A stretch of DNA of 64,000 nt from Pararhizobium mangrovi (GCF_006516965.1 NZ_VHLH01000007.1:89319-153318); one strand, 5' to 3'; positions 8,982 to 18,729 are shown, counted from the stretch's first letter. The notes: generated by a model from the sequence alone, not told the origin. Numbers and translations are program-made.

Positions 8982-9279
8982 GGAACGACCCCTTTTTCAC
9001 GACTCGAGCTGGCGATCCATCAGTTTGCTTTTCAGTCCGCTGAAACAATCCTTTTTCGAGTAGCACAAAAAACAGCAAGACGAACATGGCGGCCACCGTG
9101 TTGCAAACTAACATGGCGCTGGACCGTATAGAAGTCCTGTTAGTCAGGCCTTTCGGTCGACTGCATACTTTCGCGTCTGTGTTGGCGCAGCTCTCGCTTG
9201 ACAGTCCAGGTGATATAGTCACTAGATTGCCGAAAGAACGGCGAACTTCGAACAGAGCCGCGAGCCTTTAGAGGTGCGC
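8982..9279. other. Divergent promoter region between RpiR gene and importer
   Basis: About 300 bp with no gene. It contains a consensus-like -35 element (see next entry), a 9-base direct repeat AACATGGCG at 9083-9091 and 9110-9118, and CTAACA/TGTTAG half-sites around 9107-9147. Any of these could be regulator contacts; none is proven. Confidence 0.5.
9198..9228 (+). promoter_or_regulatory. Candidate sigma-70 promoter for NitT/TauT-type operon
   Basis: TTGACA at 9198-9203, within CTTGACAG, is a perfect -35 box. The best -10 guess is TAGATT at 9223-9228, but the 19-base spacer is long; TATAGT at 9214-9219 is too close. It lies 50-80 bp upstream of the ATPase start. Confidence 0.35.
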
Positions 9280-10098
9280 ATGAACGTCACCGTCTCGAGA
9301 TCTCCCAAGCTCGCCGTAAAGGCGGCGACGAAGGTGTATCGCACCGCTTCCGGCGACTTCATGGCGCTGCAGCACTGCAGCCTCGATGTCCACCGAAACG
9401 AGATCGTCTCCATCGTCGGCCCGTCGGGTTGCGGAAAGACGACGCTCTTACGGGCAATGTCCGGCTTGCACGGGCTGACCGAGGGCGAAGTCATGCTCGA
9501 CAACCAGAAGATCACCGGGCCGCATCCGGATATCGGCATCGTCTTTCAGGAAGCCAACCTGCTTCCCTGGCGCGACCTCGATGCGAACATCCGCTTTCCC
9601 TTCGAGATCAAGCGCGAACGGCCGGATCGCCAATGGATCGAGCATCTGCTGCATAGTGTCGGCCTCGATGGGTTCGGGGGCAAGTATCCGCGCGAACTGT
9701 CCGGAGGCATGCAGCAGCGCGCCGCGATGGTGCGTGCGCTCGCGCTCAAGCCTTCCGTTCTGCTCATGGACGAGCCATTCGGGGCCCTCGACACGTTCAC
9801 GCGCGAAGAGATGAACCGGCTCGTCGAAAGTATCTGGCTCGATACCCGGACGACGATCGTCTTCATTACCCATAGCATCGAGGAAGCCATCTTCCTCTCC
9901 GATCGCGTGATCGTCCTCACCGGCGGGCCGGGCCGCGTCGCGCGGGAATATCCCGTGCGGTTCGAACGCCCCCGCTCTTCGGAGGTGATGGCGACGCGCG
10001 AGGTCTTCGACCTTACGAACGCGATCAAGAGGGACATCGTCGGCGAGCGTGAAAGCCGACTGAACGGCAGTGCCCCGCAGCGCGAAGCGACCAGTTGA
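9280..10098 (+). CDS. NitT/TauT-type ABC transporter ATP-binding protein
   Basis: Importer ATPase of 272 residues. Walker A GPSGCGKTT, Q-loop VFQEANLLPW, signature LSGGMQQRAAMVRAL, Walker B VLLMDEPFGALD and H-loop ITHSIEEA are those of the SsuB/TauB group. The ATG at 9280 is favoured over the GTG at 9274 because the GAGG ribosome site at 9271-9274 lies five bases upstream. First gene of an importer-oxidoreductase-amidase set; the permease follows after 12 bp. Confidence 0.94.
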   Translation: MNVTVSRSPKLAVKAATKVYRTASGDFMALQHCSLDVHRNEIVSIVGPSGCGKTTLLRAMSGLHGLTEGEVMLDNQKITGPHPDIGIVFQEANLLPWRDLDANIRFPFEIKRERPDRQWIEHLLHSVGLDGFGGKYPRELSGGMQQRAAMVRALALKPSVLLMDEPFGALDTFTREEMNRLVESIWLDTRTTIVFITHSIEEAIFLSDRVIVLTGGPGRVAREYPVRFERPRSSEVMATREVFDLTNAIKRDIVGERESRLNGSAPQREATS

Positions 10099-10110
10099 GG
10101 ACAAGCAATC

Positions 10111-10959
10111 GTGGACAGCTCAGAAACGATCCCGGAGTTTCGCAAGGGTGGCGCCAGTAAGGGCGGAGAGGCGAGCCTTGCCAACCTGTCGGCGTTCTCC
10201 CGTGGTTCGGGAATGGCGTCTGCGAAGGAAGTCCTTGCCATCCTGGGTGTCGCCGTCGTCGTGATCGGCGGTATCGAACTTGCTCTGCGTTTCTTCAACG
10301 TGCCGCAATACATCATGCCGACGCCGAGCGCGATCGCCTACGCGCTGTTCACGGACTTTCCGCTGATCCTTCCGCATCTCGGTGACACGCTGGTCGAGCT
10401 TTTGGGCGGCTTTGCCATCGGTGCGTGCGTCGGACTGATCCTCGCGGCCGTCATCACGCAGTTTCCCTTCGCCGAGAAAATCGTCGCGCCCTACATTCTC
10501 ATCCTCGTTACGACGCCCATGCTGGCACTCGTCCCGCTCCTGATCCTGCGCTTCGGCTTCGGCTATACGCCGCGCATCATCGTGGTCGCGCTCGCATCCG
10601 GTCCGATGGTGATGATCAACGCCGCCACGGGCTTTCGCCGGGTCGACAGCGCGAAGATCGCGCTCGCTCGATCCTATGGCGCGAATACGCTTCAGATGTT
10701 CTGGAAGATCCGTGCGCCGATGGCGCTGCCGATGATCCTGGTGGGCCTGATGATCGGTGCCATCTTCGGTCTTCTGACGGCGGTCGGCGCGGAGATGGTC
10801 GGCGGCGGGTTTGGCCTCGGCAATCGGCTCACGACCTACTCCTCGATGATCCAGATGCCGCAGTTCTTTGCCGTGGTCGTGATCCTCTCCGCTCTCGGCA
10901 TTCTTATCTACACGATCTTCTTCCTCATCGGAAAGAAGTGGGCGAGCTGGGAGGCATAG
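10111..10959 (+). CDS. NitT/TauT-type ABC transporter permease
   Basis: Inner-membrane permease of 282 residues from a GTG start. About six hydrophobic segments are visible. The cytoplasmic coupling loop appears in KIALARSYGANTLQMFWKIR followed by APMALPMILVGL. This resembles SsuC/TauC/ThiX-like permeases for sulfonates, nitrate or pyrimidine-like solutes. The long polar N terminus (about 45 residues) is unusual, so a later start is possible. The binding protein follows about 90 bp downstream. Confidence 0.92.
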   Translation: MDSSETIPEFRKGGASKGGEASLANLSAFSRGSGMASAKEVLAILGVAVVVIGGIELALRFFNVPQYIMPTPSAIAYALFTDFPLILPHLGDTLVELLGGFAIGACVGLILAAVITQFPFAEKIVAPYILILVTTPMLALVPLLILRFGFGYTPRIIVVALASGPMVMINAATGFRRVDSAKIALARSYGANTLQMFWKIRAPMALPMILVGLMIGAIFGLLTAVGAEMVGGGFGLGNRLTTYSSMIQMPQFFAVVVILSALGILIYTIFFLIGKKWASWEA

Positions 10960-11048
10960 CCATTCCGTCCTGCATGAAGGGCGGCGTCCACGGACTTTCG
11001 TGAGGATCGGTATCGAGGCGACAGGCCAAACACAGAGGGAACAATGCG

Positions 11049-12224
11049 ATGACGCGTGACGATGGCGTGAAGAAGACCGTGCAGGCCGGAATGAGCCGGC
11101 GTTATTTCCTCCAGGTTTCGGCAGCCGGCGCCGTCACCGCGACGGCGCTCGGCGCATCGGGTTTCGTCCGGCCCGCCAAGGCTGCCGCCTATGACACGTT
11201 CACATGGATATCGCCGCGCGGCACGCTCGAAGTGCTCGACGACTATGCCTACTGGTCTGCCGCGAAGATGGGCTATTTCGGCGACATGAAGACGGAGATG
11301 CAGCCCGGTCCGTCCGATGGTACGGCAACCGTGAAGTTCGTCGACGTGGGTCAGGCCGACATGGGCTTTCCGTCGCCGGGCGTCTACTCCTTCTCCATCC
11401 AGAACGGCATGGATCTGATTTCCGTCTTCAACGAGGGTGCGCTCGATACGTTCAGCTTCGCCTTCCGCAAGGGCGAAGGCACGAAGGATCTCAAGAAGCT
11501 AGAAGGCAAGACCATCCTTCTCGGGTCGGCCGCCTGGCAGTCCATCACCGATCCGCTTTTGGCATCCCAGGGCGTCGACGTTTCCAAGGTCAAGTATGTC
11601 GAGGCCGGTTGGCCTGCCTGGGGCACGGCTCTCCAGAGCGGGCAGGGCGATGCCGCCCTTTCCTGGGAAGGCCTGCGGGCCGAATGGGTCGCCAAGGGCC
11701 TCAACTTCGAATACTGGCTCGGCGTGCAGAACTCCAAGTTCCCGGCCAATACCTTCGTGGTGCGCAAGTCGGACATGGCCGACCGCGACAAGAAGGCCTA
11801 CATCGAGCGCTATCTGCGGGGTTGGGCCATGGGGCTGCAGTTCGGCTACGAGAACCCGCGCGCTTCGGTCGAGATCGTCTTCGACAAGTTCCCGACATTG
11901 GCGAAGAACCTCGGTCCCGAGATCGGAACCACCTCCATCCTGCAACAGATCCACGTGTTCCGCGGCGATATGGCCGAACGCGAGGGGTGGGGTGCGCACG
12001 ACATGAAGAGCTGGCAGGCCTTCTTCGACACCCTGAAGGACATCGGCCAGATCACCAAGGACGTGAAGGCCGAAGACGTGCTTACCAACGAACTCATCGC
12101 CGGCGCGAACGACTTCGACAAGGACAAGGTGAAGTCGGACGCCGGGTCTTACGAACTGTCCAAGGATATGCAGGCCGTCGATATCGATAAGATCAGGCAG
12201 CATCTCTACGACCAGGCGATCTAG
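11049..12224 (+). CDS. NitT/TauT-type ABC substrate-binding protein with Tat-like signal
   Basis: Periplasmic receptor of 391 residues. Residues 16-21 (SRRYFL) and the following hydrophobic run ending at AKA-A form a twin-arginine signal, implying export of a folded protein. The mature region (YWSAAKMGYFGDMKTEMQPG...VKFVDVGQADMGFPSPG) is the NMT1/SsuA-like type II fold. A GAGGGA ribosome site lies eight bases before the ATG at 11049; an ATG at 11091 (MSRRYF) is an alternative. The solute is unknown; the amidase and monooxygenase suggest a nitrogen-containing organic compound. Confidence 0.92.
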   Translation: MTRDDGVKKTVQAGMSRRYFLQVSAAGAVTATALGASGFVRPAKAAAYDTFTWISPRGTLEVLDDYAYWSAAKMGYFGDMKTEMQPGPSDGTATVKFVDVGQADMGFPSPGVYSFSIQNGMDLISVFNEGALDTFSFAFRKGEGTKDLKKLEGKTILLGSAAWQSITDPLLASQGVDVSKVKYVEAGWPAWGTALQSGQGDAALSWEGLRAEWVAKGLNFEYWLGVQNSKFPANTFVVRKSDMADRDKKAYIERYLRGWAMGLQFGYENPRASVEIVFDKFPTLAKNLGPEIGTTSILQQIHVFRGDMAEREGWGAHDMKSWQAFFDTLKDIGQITKDVKAEDVLTNELIAGANDFDKDKVKSDAGSYELSKDMQAVDIDKIRQHLYDQAI

Positions 12225-12230
12225 CGCGGG

Positions 12231-12259
12231 ACCGCCCGTTCCTCGATGGGGCGGGCGGT
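12231..12259 (+). promoter_or_regulatory. Hairpin after the binding-protein gene
   Basis: ACCGCCCG at 12231-12238 pairs perfectly with CGGGCGGT at 12252-12259 (13-base loop), just after the stop. There is no T-run. It probably stabilises the upstream mRNA or partly terminates transcription before the enzyme genes. Confidence 0.5.
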
Positions 12260-12306
12260 ATCGGGATGCTTCGACCAACTGCCAACCACAAGCCGGGAGT
12301 TCAGTG

Positions 12307-13395
12307 GTGCCTGACAAGGTGAAGGTTCTCGTCGTAGGCCTGGGCAACATGGGCGCGTCCCATGCCAGCGCCTATCATAGGCTGGAAGGTTTCGAGATCG
12401 TCGGTCTGATGAGCAGGTCGATCAAGGACAGGGCGATACCCGAGGAGCTCTCGGGCTATCCGCTATTCGAGGATTTCGACGACGCGATCGCGCAGACGAA
12501 GCCCGATGCCGTTTCGATCAACTCGTGGCCCAACACGCATGTCGACTACGCGCTTCGGGCCATGAATGCCGGTTGCCACGTCTTCATGGAAAAGCCGATC
12601 GCCACGACGGTGGAGGATGCCGAAAGGGTGGTCGCGCTGGCGCGCGAGAAGAATCGCAAGCTGGTTCTCGGCTATATCCTTCGCGTCCACCCTTCCTGGA
12701 TCAAGTTCATCGAGATGGGCCGGACGCTCGGCAAGCCCCTGGTCATGCGGCTCAACCTGAACCAGCAGAGCAGCGGGCCCGCCTGGCATTGGCATAAAAA
12801 CCTGATCGACTCGCTGATCCCGATCGTCGACTGCGGCGTGCACTATGTCGACGTCATGTGCCAGTTAACCGGCGCAAAGCCGGTGCGCGTCCACGGCATC
12901 GGCGCCAAGCTGTGGAACGAAGCGAGCAAGCAGAACTACGGCCATCTTCACGTGACGTTCGATGACGGATCCGTCGGCTGGTACGAAGCCGGCTGGGGAC
13001 CGATGATGAGCGAGACGGCCTACTTCGTGAAGGATGTCGTCGGCCCCAACGGTGCGGTCTCGATCGTCGCCGGACAATCCGATGCGGGCGGGCGGGAAGA
13101 AGAGGAGCTTTCGGATTCGGCCGACATCAACCGGCATACGAAGACCGATGCGCTGAAGATCCATTACGCGGAATTGGACGCGGACAAGAACTTCGCCAGG
13201 AAGGATACGCTGCTCAGCATGGAGGACGAGCCCGGCCATCAGGACCTTTGCGACCGGGAGCAGGAATTCTTCCTCCGCGCGATAAGGGAGGATCTCGATC
13301 TGTCCGAATCGATGAATGCTGCCGTCGACAGCCTGCGGATCGTGCTGGCCGCCGAGCGGAGCATTCTCGAGGAAAAGGCGATCGAGTTGAATTGA
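12307..13395 (+). CDS. Gfo/Idh/MocA-family oxidoreductase
   Basis: NAD(P)-dependent dehydrogenase of about 362 residues. The N-terminal Rossmann site is VVGLGNMGASHASAY; the EKP motif with the conserved Lys is near residue 96 (MEKPIATT); the catalytic region DCGVHYVDVM carries the expected Asp and His. GTG codons stand at 12304 and 12307; the second is preferred because GGGAG (12295-12299) is seven bases upstream of it. Family members oxidise or reduce cyclic polyols or sugars, but some act on biliverdin-like or other substrates, so function stays open. Co-directional with the importer and amidase. Confidence 0.9.
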   Translation: MPDKVKVLVVGLGNMGASHASAYHRLEGFEIVGLMSRSIKDRAIPEELSGYPLFEDFDDAIAQTKPDAVSINSWPNTHVDYALRAMNAGCHVFMEKPIATTVEDAERVVALAREKNRKLVLGYILRVHPSWIKFIEMGRTLGKPLVMRLNLNQQSSGPAWHWHKNLIDSLIPIVDCGVHYVDVMCQLTGAKPVRVHGIGAKLWNEASKQNYGHLHVTFDDGSVGWYEAGWGPMMSETAYFVKDVVGPNGAVSIVAGQSDAGGREEEELSDSADINRHTKTDALKIHYAELDADKNFARKDTLLSMEDEPGHQDLCDREQEFFLRAIREDLDLSESMNAAVDSLRIVLAAERSILEEKAIELN

Positions 13396-13441
13396 TCCGG
13401 GAAAATCCCCGGAACGCGAAGGGAAGGGAGGACGATCGAAG

Positions 13442-14884
13442 ATGGCATCCGGTAGCGACGGTCTGGTCGAAACATATGTGCAGTCCGACGCTCTCGATCT
13501 GGCGGGGCTCGTGCAGACCGGGCAGGTGTCGCCGCAGGAGTTGGTCGAGGCCGCCGTCACGGTGATCGAACGTCTGAACCCGGAACTCAATGCCGTCGTT
13601 CACCGGCTATACGACATGGGGCGAGAGCAGGCGAAGACCGTCGATCTCGGGGCTGCCTTTGCCGGCGTACCGTTTCTTCTCAAGGAACTCGCATCGCAAT
13701 GGGCGGGTGCACCGGTCACCAATGCGTCCCGGTACTTTCAGGACCTCGTGGCGCAGAGCGACACCGAAGCCGTAAAGCGCATGAAACGGGCCGGTCTGGT
13801 GCTCGTCGGCAAGTCCAATGCACCCGAAAACGGCTGGTCGATCACAACCGAGCCGAAGATGTACGGCGCCACGCGCAATCCCTGGTCGGCGGACGTGACG
13901 GCGGGCGGCTCGAGCGGCGGCACGGCCGCGGCCGTCGCCTCGCGCATGATTCCGATCGGCGAGGCGAGCGACGGCGCGGGCTCGATCCGGATTCCGGCCT
14001 CGTGTTGCGGGGCCGTCGGTCTCAAGCCTTCACGCGGACGGGTGAGCGTCGCTCCGCTCGGCGATTACTGGTATGGCGGCGCCTATTTCCTCGCCATCAC
14101 GCGAACCGTACGCGATACCGCGGCCTATCTCGACGCTCTGGCGGGTGCGCTGCCGGGAGACCCGTACACGCCGTTTACGCCGGAGATGCCATGGGCCGAA
14201 CTCACGCGTCGGCCTCCGAAAACGCTACGCATCGGCTATTCCGTCACCCCACCGAATGGCGGCTCGATCGATCCGGAGGTGAAGGCCACCGTTCTTGCCG
14301 CAGCGTCCACGCTGGCAAAGCTCGGCTACGACGTCGAGGAACACGACATGGCCCTCGATGCGGAAAGGGCCTGGGCGGTCTATACGCGCATGACCTGCGT
14401 GCAGACCGCGGCGATGTTCGACTGGCTAGCACCGCTCGTCGGGCGACGCGTGAGCGAGGACGACGTCGAGCCCGTGACGTGGGCGATCATCGAACGAGGC
14501 CGATCGATCGGCGGCGTGGATCATATTACCGACGTCGAGGAACTGCGAACGACGGGGAGGGGCATCGTCGGCGACCTCGGAGCCTACGACATCTTCATGA
14601 CGCCGACCCTGACTCAGTTGCCCCGGCCAGTCGGCTACTACGATATGTCCGAACCCGACATCGATCGCTACAACGCGAAATGGAGCGATTCCTTCTTCGC
14701 GTTTCCCTTCAATATCTCAGGACAGCCGGCGATCTCCCTGCCGGTCGGCATGTCGCAAACCGGCGTACCGATCGGTATCCAACTCGTCGGCCGCTACGGC
14801 GACGAAGCGACCGCGCTCGCTACGTCGAGCGTATTGGAGCAGGAATTGCCTTGGGCGGAACGAAGACCGCCCGTGAGCGCGTAA
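13442..14884 (+). CDS. Amidase (amidase-signature family)
   Basis: Amidohydrolase of 480 residues with the full Ser-cisSer-Lys triad: Lys81 (FLLKELA), Ser157 (in GGSSGG 155-160) and Ser181 (GAGSIRIPAS). The 24-residue gap between the serines equals that in GatA. It hydrolyses a carboxamide to acid and ammonia or amine in the cytoplasm. GatB and GatC are absent nearby and the context is catabolic, so it is not the tRNA amidotransferase subunit. It is 46 bp after the oxidoreductase and probably acts on a product of the imported compound. Confidence 0.93.
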   Translation: MASGSDGLVETYVQSDALDLAGLVQTGQVSPQELVEAAVTVIERLNPELNAVVHRLYDMGREQAKTVDLGAAFAGVPFLLKELASQWAGAPVTNASRYFQDLVAQSDTEAVKRMKRAGLVLVGKSNAPENGWSITTEPKMYGATRNPWSADVTAGGSSGGTAAAVASRMIPIGEASDGAGSIRIPASCCGAVGLKPSRGRVSVAPLGDYWYGGAYFLAITRTVRDTAAYLDALAGALPGDPYTPFTPEMPWAELTRRPPKTLRIGYSVTPPNGGSIDPEVKATVLAAASTLAKLGYDVEEHDMALDAERAWAVYTRMTCVQTAAMFDWLAPLVGRRVSEDDVEPVTWAIIERGRSIGGVDHITDVEELRTTGRGIVGDLGAYDIFMTPTLTQLPRPVGYYDMSEPDIDRYNAKWSDSFFAFPFNISGQPAISLPVGMSQTGVPIGIQLVGRYGDEATALATSSVLEQELPWAERRPPVSA

Positions 14885-14954
14885 CCATCGGGACCGTCTT
14901 CATGGCGCAAGCTTTGCAACGTGCCGATTCACCGAAAAGCGGAATGGTAAGCGG

Positions 14955-15446
14955 TCAACCGTTCTTCGACAGCGGGTGCGGGATGTAGCCGACGAAGCCG
15001 GTTATCTTCCATCGCTCGTCTATCAGGGAGCAGAAATAAAGCGTCTGCCAGTTCAGGCGTTCTGTCTCGCCGTTCGCCCGTTCGAGCGTTCCGTCGAACT
15101 TCTTGTGAACGAGGGCGCGATCGCCGTTGATGTCGATGTCCCGCATGTTCGTCACACGGAAGAGTGCTTCGCGAAGCGGCTCGGCGAAGACGATGTCGGC
15201 GGTCTCCTTGCTCTGGCGCAGCCATTCGTCGCGATAGGCATCGAGCGTCGGGAAGGACAGGCGCCAGGAGTCCGGGTTCGAGAGGAAATGGCCGTGAACG
15301 CCGAAAAAGCGGTCGGCCGCGAAGTCGTCCTGAACCAGAGACCAGTCGCTGGTCACGAAGGCTTCGATGTCGCGGCTGACGAGCATTTCCCAGATCGCGT
15401 GCCGATCGGCATCGGCCTCGGGAAAGGGGTTCGTATCGTAGAGCAT
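14955..15446 (-). CDS. NTF2/SnoaL-like small protein
   Basis: Protein of 163 residues with features of the cone-shaped NTF2-like fold: ADRHAIWEMLVSRDIEAFV at the N terminus and the C-terminal strands WQTLYFCSLIDERWKITGFVGYIP. Such folds occur as isomerases, hydrolases or binding domains. No catalytic residue can be assigned. It is 28 bp downstream of the PLP enzyme gene, so they form one transcript. It is not a copy of the NTF2-like part of the monooxygenase. Confidence 0.8.
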   Translation of the reverse strand: MLYDTNPFPEADADRHAIWEMLVSRDIEAFVTSDWSLVQDDFAADRFFGVHGHFLSNPDSWRLSFPTLDAYRDEWLRQSKETADIVFAEPLREALFRVTNMRDIDINGDRALVHKKFDGTLERANGETERLNWQTLYFCSLIDERWKITGFVGYIPHPLSKNG

Positions 15447-15474
15447 CGCGTCTCTCTTCGCTTATGAATGGAAC

Positions 15475-16533
15475 TTACTGGAGGCGACCGCGCGCGGCGA
15501 CCGGGACGGCTTCCGCCGTTTCTCCGTCCGCCGTCAGGTGAACGGTGTCGAAAAGGTTCGATACGACGCATGCGTGGTTCGGGACGACGCGGACCTTTTC
15601 GCCGATGCGGGGGGTGCGGGCGCACCGGCTCACGTCGACGATCGCGTGCTCCTCGCTCAGACCCGTGATGACGGCTTCCGGATAGGCCGTTATGTAGCCA
15701 TGGCCGGGCTCGGCGCAGGTGTCGGCAGCGAGCGCCTTGGAGCCGGCGTCGAGGACCACGCGGTCGGAGGTCGGATGGCTGACGACGGTGGTCACGACGG
15801 TCAGGGCGCAATCGTCCAGGGTGCCCAGACCGAACGAGACCTGCATTCGATCGGAATAGATATAGGTGCCCGGGCGATGCTCGGTGGCGACACCGACCTC
15901 GGCGGCACTGTAGAGATCGGGCGACCCGCCGCTCGAGATCCGTACGGGTGGAAGCCCCTCGGACAAGAGCAGGTTCTTCGCTCTTGCGAGCCAGTCGTTC
16001 ACCTGTTCGGCGCCGTTTCGCGGCGGATAGGTCATCAGTCCCTGGAAGGACAGGCCGGGTGCTGCATCGATCCGGCGGGCGAGCTGCAGCGCTTCTTCAG
16101 GCGAGGCGACGCCGCATCGTCGCGCGCCGGTATCGCACTCCACGAGAACGGCGAGAGGATGATCCGCATCGCGGAAAGCGTCCGCGTAGCCGGCCACCGT
16201 TTCCGCACTGTCCGCAGTCACCGAGAGCGTGACGCGACGGTGAAGCTCGGCCAGACGCGCAAGCTTGCGCGCACCGAGAATGTTATAGGGAATGAAGATG
16301 TCCGAGAGCCCGGCGTCGGCCATCACTTCGGCCTCGCCGATCTTCTGGCATGTGATGCCGATCGCGCCGAGCTCTACCTGACGTAGGGCAAAGCGTGGCA
16401 GCTTGTGCGTCTTGATATGCGGGCGCAACGGCAGGCCGTGGCGATCCGCATAGGCCTGGGCGCGCGCGAGGTTCGCCTCGGCGATGCGGCAGTCGACCAG
16501 GACGGCCGGCGTTTCTATGTCTTCGATGTTCAT
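15475..16533 (-). CDS. D-threonine aldolase/D-serine dehydratase-like PLP enzyme
   Basis: Fold-type III PLP enzyme of 352 residues with an alanine-racemase-like barrel. The PLP lysine motif RPHIKTHK is at 37-44 (probable Schiff-base Lys41). The C-terminal NHACVVSN supplies the His and Cys expected to bind the divalent metal of D-threonine aldolase and D-serine dehydratase. It would cleave or dehydrate a D-3-hydroxyamino acid to glycine plus aldehyde, or to a keto acid. The product may link to the RidA protein at 21827, since these enzymes can release reactive imines. Substrate is inferred. Confidence 0.87.
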   Translation of the reverse strand: MNIEDIETPAVLVDCRIAEANLARAQAYADRHGLPLRPHIKTHKLPRFALRQVELGAIGITCQKIGEAEVMADAGLSDIFIPYNILGARKLARLAELHRRVTLSVTADSAETVAGYADAFRDADHPLAVLVECDTGARRCGVASPEEALQLARRIDAAPGLSFQGLMTYPPRNGAEQVNDWLARAKNLLLSEGLPPVRISSGGSPDLYSAAEVGVATEHRPGTYIYSDRMQVSFGLGTLDDCALTVVTTVVSHPTSDRVVLDAGSKALAADTCAEPGHGYITAYPEAVITGLSEEHAIVDVSRCARTPRIGEKVRVVPNHACVVSNLFDTVHLTADGETAEAVPVAARGRLQ

Positions 16534-16685
16534 TCGGCTCGCTCCCGGTCGGCGTACTCAGGTCGTGAATGTCTGAGCTATTAAGCCAATGACGTGCATT
16601 CTGCGAGAGCGACGCCGTTTCAACCGGACCGCAACCCGTTCGGTGAAATCGACAGGGGCACCGCTTGCCGCGCCGATCGTTCGGT

Positions 16686-17756
16686 TCACGGCCCGAGGCG
16701 TACGCCGTTCGTGGCATCGAAGAGATGCACGTGTTCGCTCGGCACGGAAAGGCGGATGGTTTCGCCGGGTTCGGGCAGTAGGCGGTCGCGAAAGACCGCA
16801 CGAACCTCGGTATCGGCGATATGTCCGAACACGTGGATTTCCGGCCCGGTCGGCTCGACCACTTCGGCCGTCAGCGCAAGCGGCCCCTGTTCGTCGCGCA
16901 CGTAGGTTTCCGGCCGGATACCCACCGCGACGGCCTCGCCGTTTTCCGCGGAGCAGGGCGCTACGGGAACCACCGCGCCGTTCGTCAGCACGACACGCTC
17001 GCCGTTCTCATCCGTTTCGTAGCGGCCGTCCAGAAAGCTCATCGCCGGCGCGCCGATGAAGCCGGCGACGAAGCGGTTGGCCGGACGGTCGTACAGTTCG
17101 AGCGGCGTGCCGACCTGCTCGATGCGCCCGCCATTCATGACGACGATGCGATCGGCCATCGTCATGGCTTCGATCTGGTCATGGGTGACGTAGACGATCG
17201 TCGAGCCGAGGCGCTGGTGCAAAGCCTTGATTTCGGTGCGCATTTGCACGCGCAGCTTGGCGTCCAGGTTGGAAAGCGGTTCGTCGAAGAGAAAGACCTT
17301 CGGGTCGCGAACGATCGAGCGGCCCATGGCCACGCGCTGCCGCTGCCCGCCGGAAAGATGGGCCGGCCGCCGATCGAGATAGTCGCCGAGATTGAGGATC
17401 TTCGAAGCGCGAGACACGCCCTTTTCGATCGTCTCCGACGTCTCGCCGCGCACGCGCGGGCCGAAGTCGATGTTGCGCCGCACGTTCATATGGGGAAAGA
17501 GCGCGTAGGATTGAAATACCATCGAGATGTTGCGGTTTTGCGGCGAGACGTCGTTGGTGCGCTCGCCTCCGATGACGAGTTCTCCGCCGGAGATCGATTC
17601 CAGCCCCGCGATCATGCGCAGCAACGTCGACTTGCCGCAGCCCGATGGGCCGACGAGGACCAGGAACTCGCCGTTCCTTACCGATAGCGACAGATCGTCG
17701 ATGACGTTCACCGGGCCGAAGCGCTTGGCGACGTTTGTCAGTTGCAGGTCGGCCAT
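16686..17756 (-). CDS. CUT1 ABC transporter ATP-binding protein (UgpC/MalK-like)
   Basis: ATPase of 356 residues. It has an N-terminal NBD with Walker [10 protein letters not shown], signature [14 protein letters not shown], Walker [13 protein letters not shown] and H-loop VTHDQIEA, then a C-terminal TOBE/MalK-type regulatory domain (GIRPETY...[11 protein letters not shown]). The matching binding protein and permeases are not beside it on this strand but at 18730-21795 on the other strand, which lack an ATPase. Pairing with them is therefore likely. It starts 12 bp after the SDR gene stop. Confidence 0.93.
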   Translation of the reverse strand: MADLQLTNVAKRFGPVNVIDDLSLSVRNGEFLVLVGPSGCGKSTLLRMIAGLESISGGELVIGGERTNDVSPQNRNISMVFQSYALFPHMNVRRNIDFGPRVRGETSETIEKGVSRASKILNLGDYLDRRPAHLSGGQRQRVAMGRSIVRDPKVFLFDEPLSNLDAKLRVQMRTEIKALHQRLGSTIVYVTHDQIEAMTMADRIVVMNGGRIEQVGTPLELYDRPANRFVAGFIGAPAMSFLDGRYETDENGERVVLTNGAVVPVAPCSAENGEAVAVGIRPETYVRDEQGPLALTAEVVEPTGPEIHVFGHIADTEVRAVFRDRLLPEPGETIRLSVPSEHVHLFDATNGVRLGP

Positions 17757-17768
17757 TTGTCCGGGGTC

Positions 17769-18524
17769 CTAACCGATGATCTGTTCGATGAAGCGCATGT
17801 TGCTCGCCGTAAGCCCGCCGTCCACCGGCAACGTCGCGCCGGTTATGCCGCTTGCGAGCGGAGAGACGAGAAAGGCCACGGCGTTGGCGACCTCGTCCGG
17901 TTCGACGAGACGCTCCAGCGGATAAAGGGCGGAAACCTTCTCGACGATCTGCGGATCCCGCGCCAGCCGATGATCCCAGGCCGCCGTGCGGATCGAACCG
18001 GGCGCGACGGCATTCGCCCGGATGCCATGGCGACCCTCCTCGCCAGCCAAAGCGCGCATCCAGGCGAGAAGCCCGGCCTTTGCGGCGGAATAGGCCGGAT
18101 TGCCGTAATGGGCGAGGGCGTTGACCGACGATACGAAGACGAAGACGCCCGAAGAGCGGCTTCGCATCGCTGGCAGGAACGCGCGCGAAAGTCGGGCGGC
18201 GCTGGTGAGATTGATATCGATCTCGTGGTCGAAAGACGCGTCGTCGACCAGGTTCAGCGTCTCCGCCCGCGTCCAGCCGGCGTTCGAGACGAGCGCGTCG
18301 ACATCACCACGCCGAAGGATGCGTGCGGCAGCCTTCTCGGTGGCTTCGGCATCCGTAAGGTCGAAGGCTTCGCATTCCGCGATTGCGGGATCGGAAAGGT
18401 CGGCTTCGGGTACGTCGCACGCGACGACGGTGGCGCCGAACCCGGCGAGGCGCGTCACCAAAGCGCGGCCAAGTCCCCCGGCCGCCCCGGTTATCACGAC
18501 CCTCATGCCGTCCAGATCGACCAT
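17769..18524 (-). CDS. SDR-family oxidoreductase
   Basis: Classical short-chain dehydrogenase of 251 residues. Cofactor motif TGAAGGLG (12-19), NAG at 81-83, catalytic Ser133, Tyr145 and Lys149 (YSAAK), and a C-terminal GATLPVDGG. First gene of the leftward SDR-ATPase-PLP enzyme-NTF2 set, divergent from the CUT1 binding protein. It probably oxidises or reduces a hydroxyl group on the imported solute; specificity is not readable. Confidence 0.92.
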   Translation of the reverse strand: MVDLDGMRVVITGAAGGLGRALVTRLAGFGATVVACDVPEADLSDPAIAECEAFDLTDAEATEKAAARILRRGDVDALVSNAGWTRAETLNLVDDASFDHEIDINLTSAARLSRAFLPAMRSRSSGVFVFVSSVNALAHYGNPAYSAAKAGLLAWMRALAGEEGRHGIRANAVAPGSIRTAAWDHRLARDPQIVEKVSALYPLERLVEPDEVANAVAFLVSPLASGITGATLPVDGGLTASNMRFIEQIIG

Positions 18525-18593
18525 GCCGTCGGTTCCCGCTCGCCACGCTCGCTCTTCCTGCCGAAGACGAACGAAAACGCAGCATGCGTAGAT

Positions 18594-18604
18594 TTGTGTA
18601 ACAA
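18594..18604. promoter_or_regulatory. TTGT-GTA-ACAA inverted repeat in divergent promoter
   Basis: Small perfect inverted repeat in the 205-bp gap between the SDR and the binding-protein gene, in a locally AT-richer stretch. It could be a regulator site serving both directions. No regulator gene is adjacent; the nearest is the RpiR gene at 8028. Confidence 0.25.
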
Positions 18605-18729
18605 GGCAACACGCTTTCCAGAAACCGCTTGATTTATGGTCCGTGATGTAAAAGCCTCAAATAAACGCGCCGCGTACGGCATCCGAGTTTGGATCTAACC
18701 TTTCGAGCCGAACCAGAGGGAGACGAAGA

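Noticed and set aside
13442..14884. GatA subunit of the tRNA amidotransferase
   Set aside because: Triad spacing matches GatA, but gatB and gatC are absent and the operon is catabolic.
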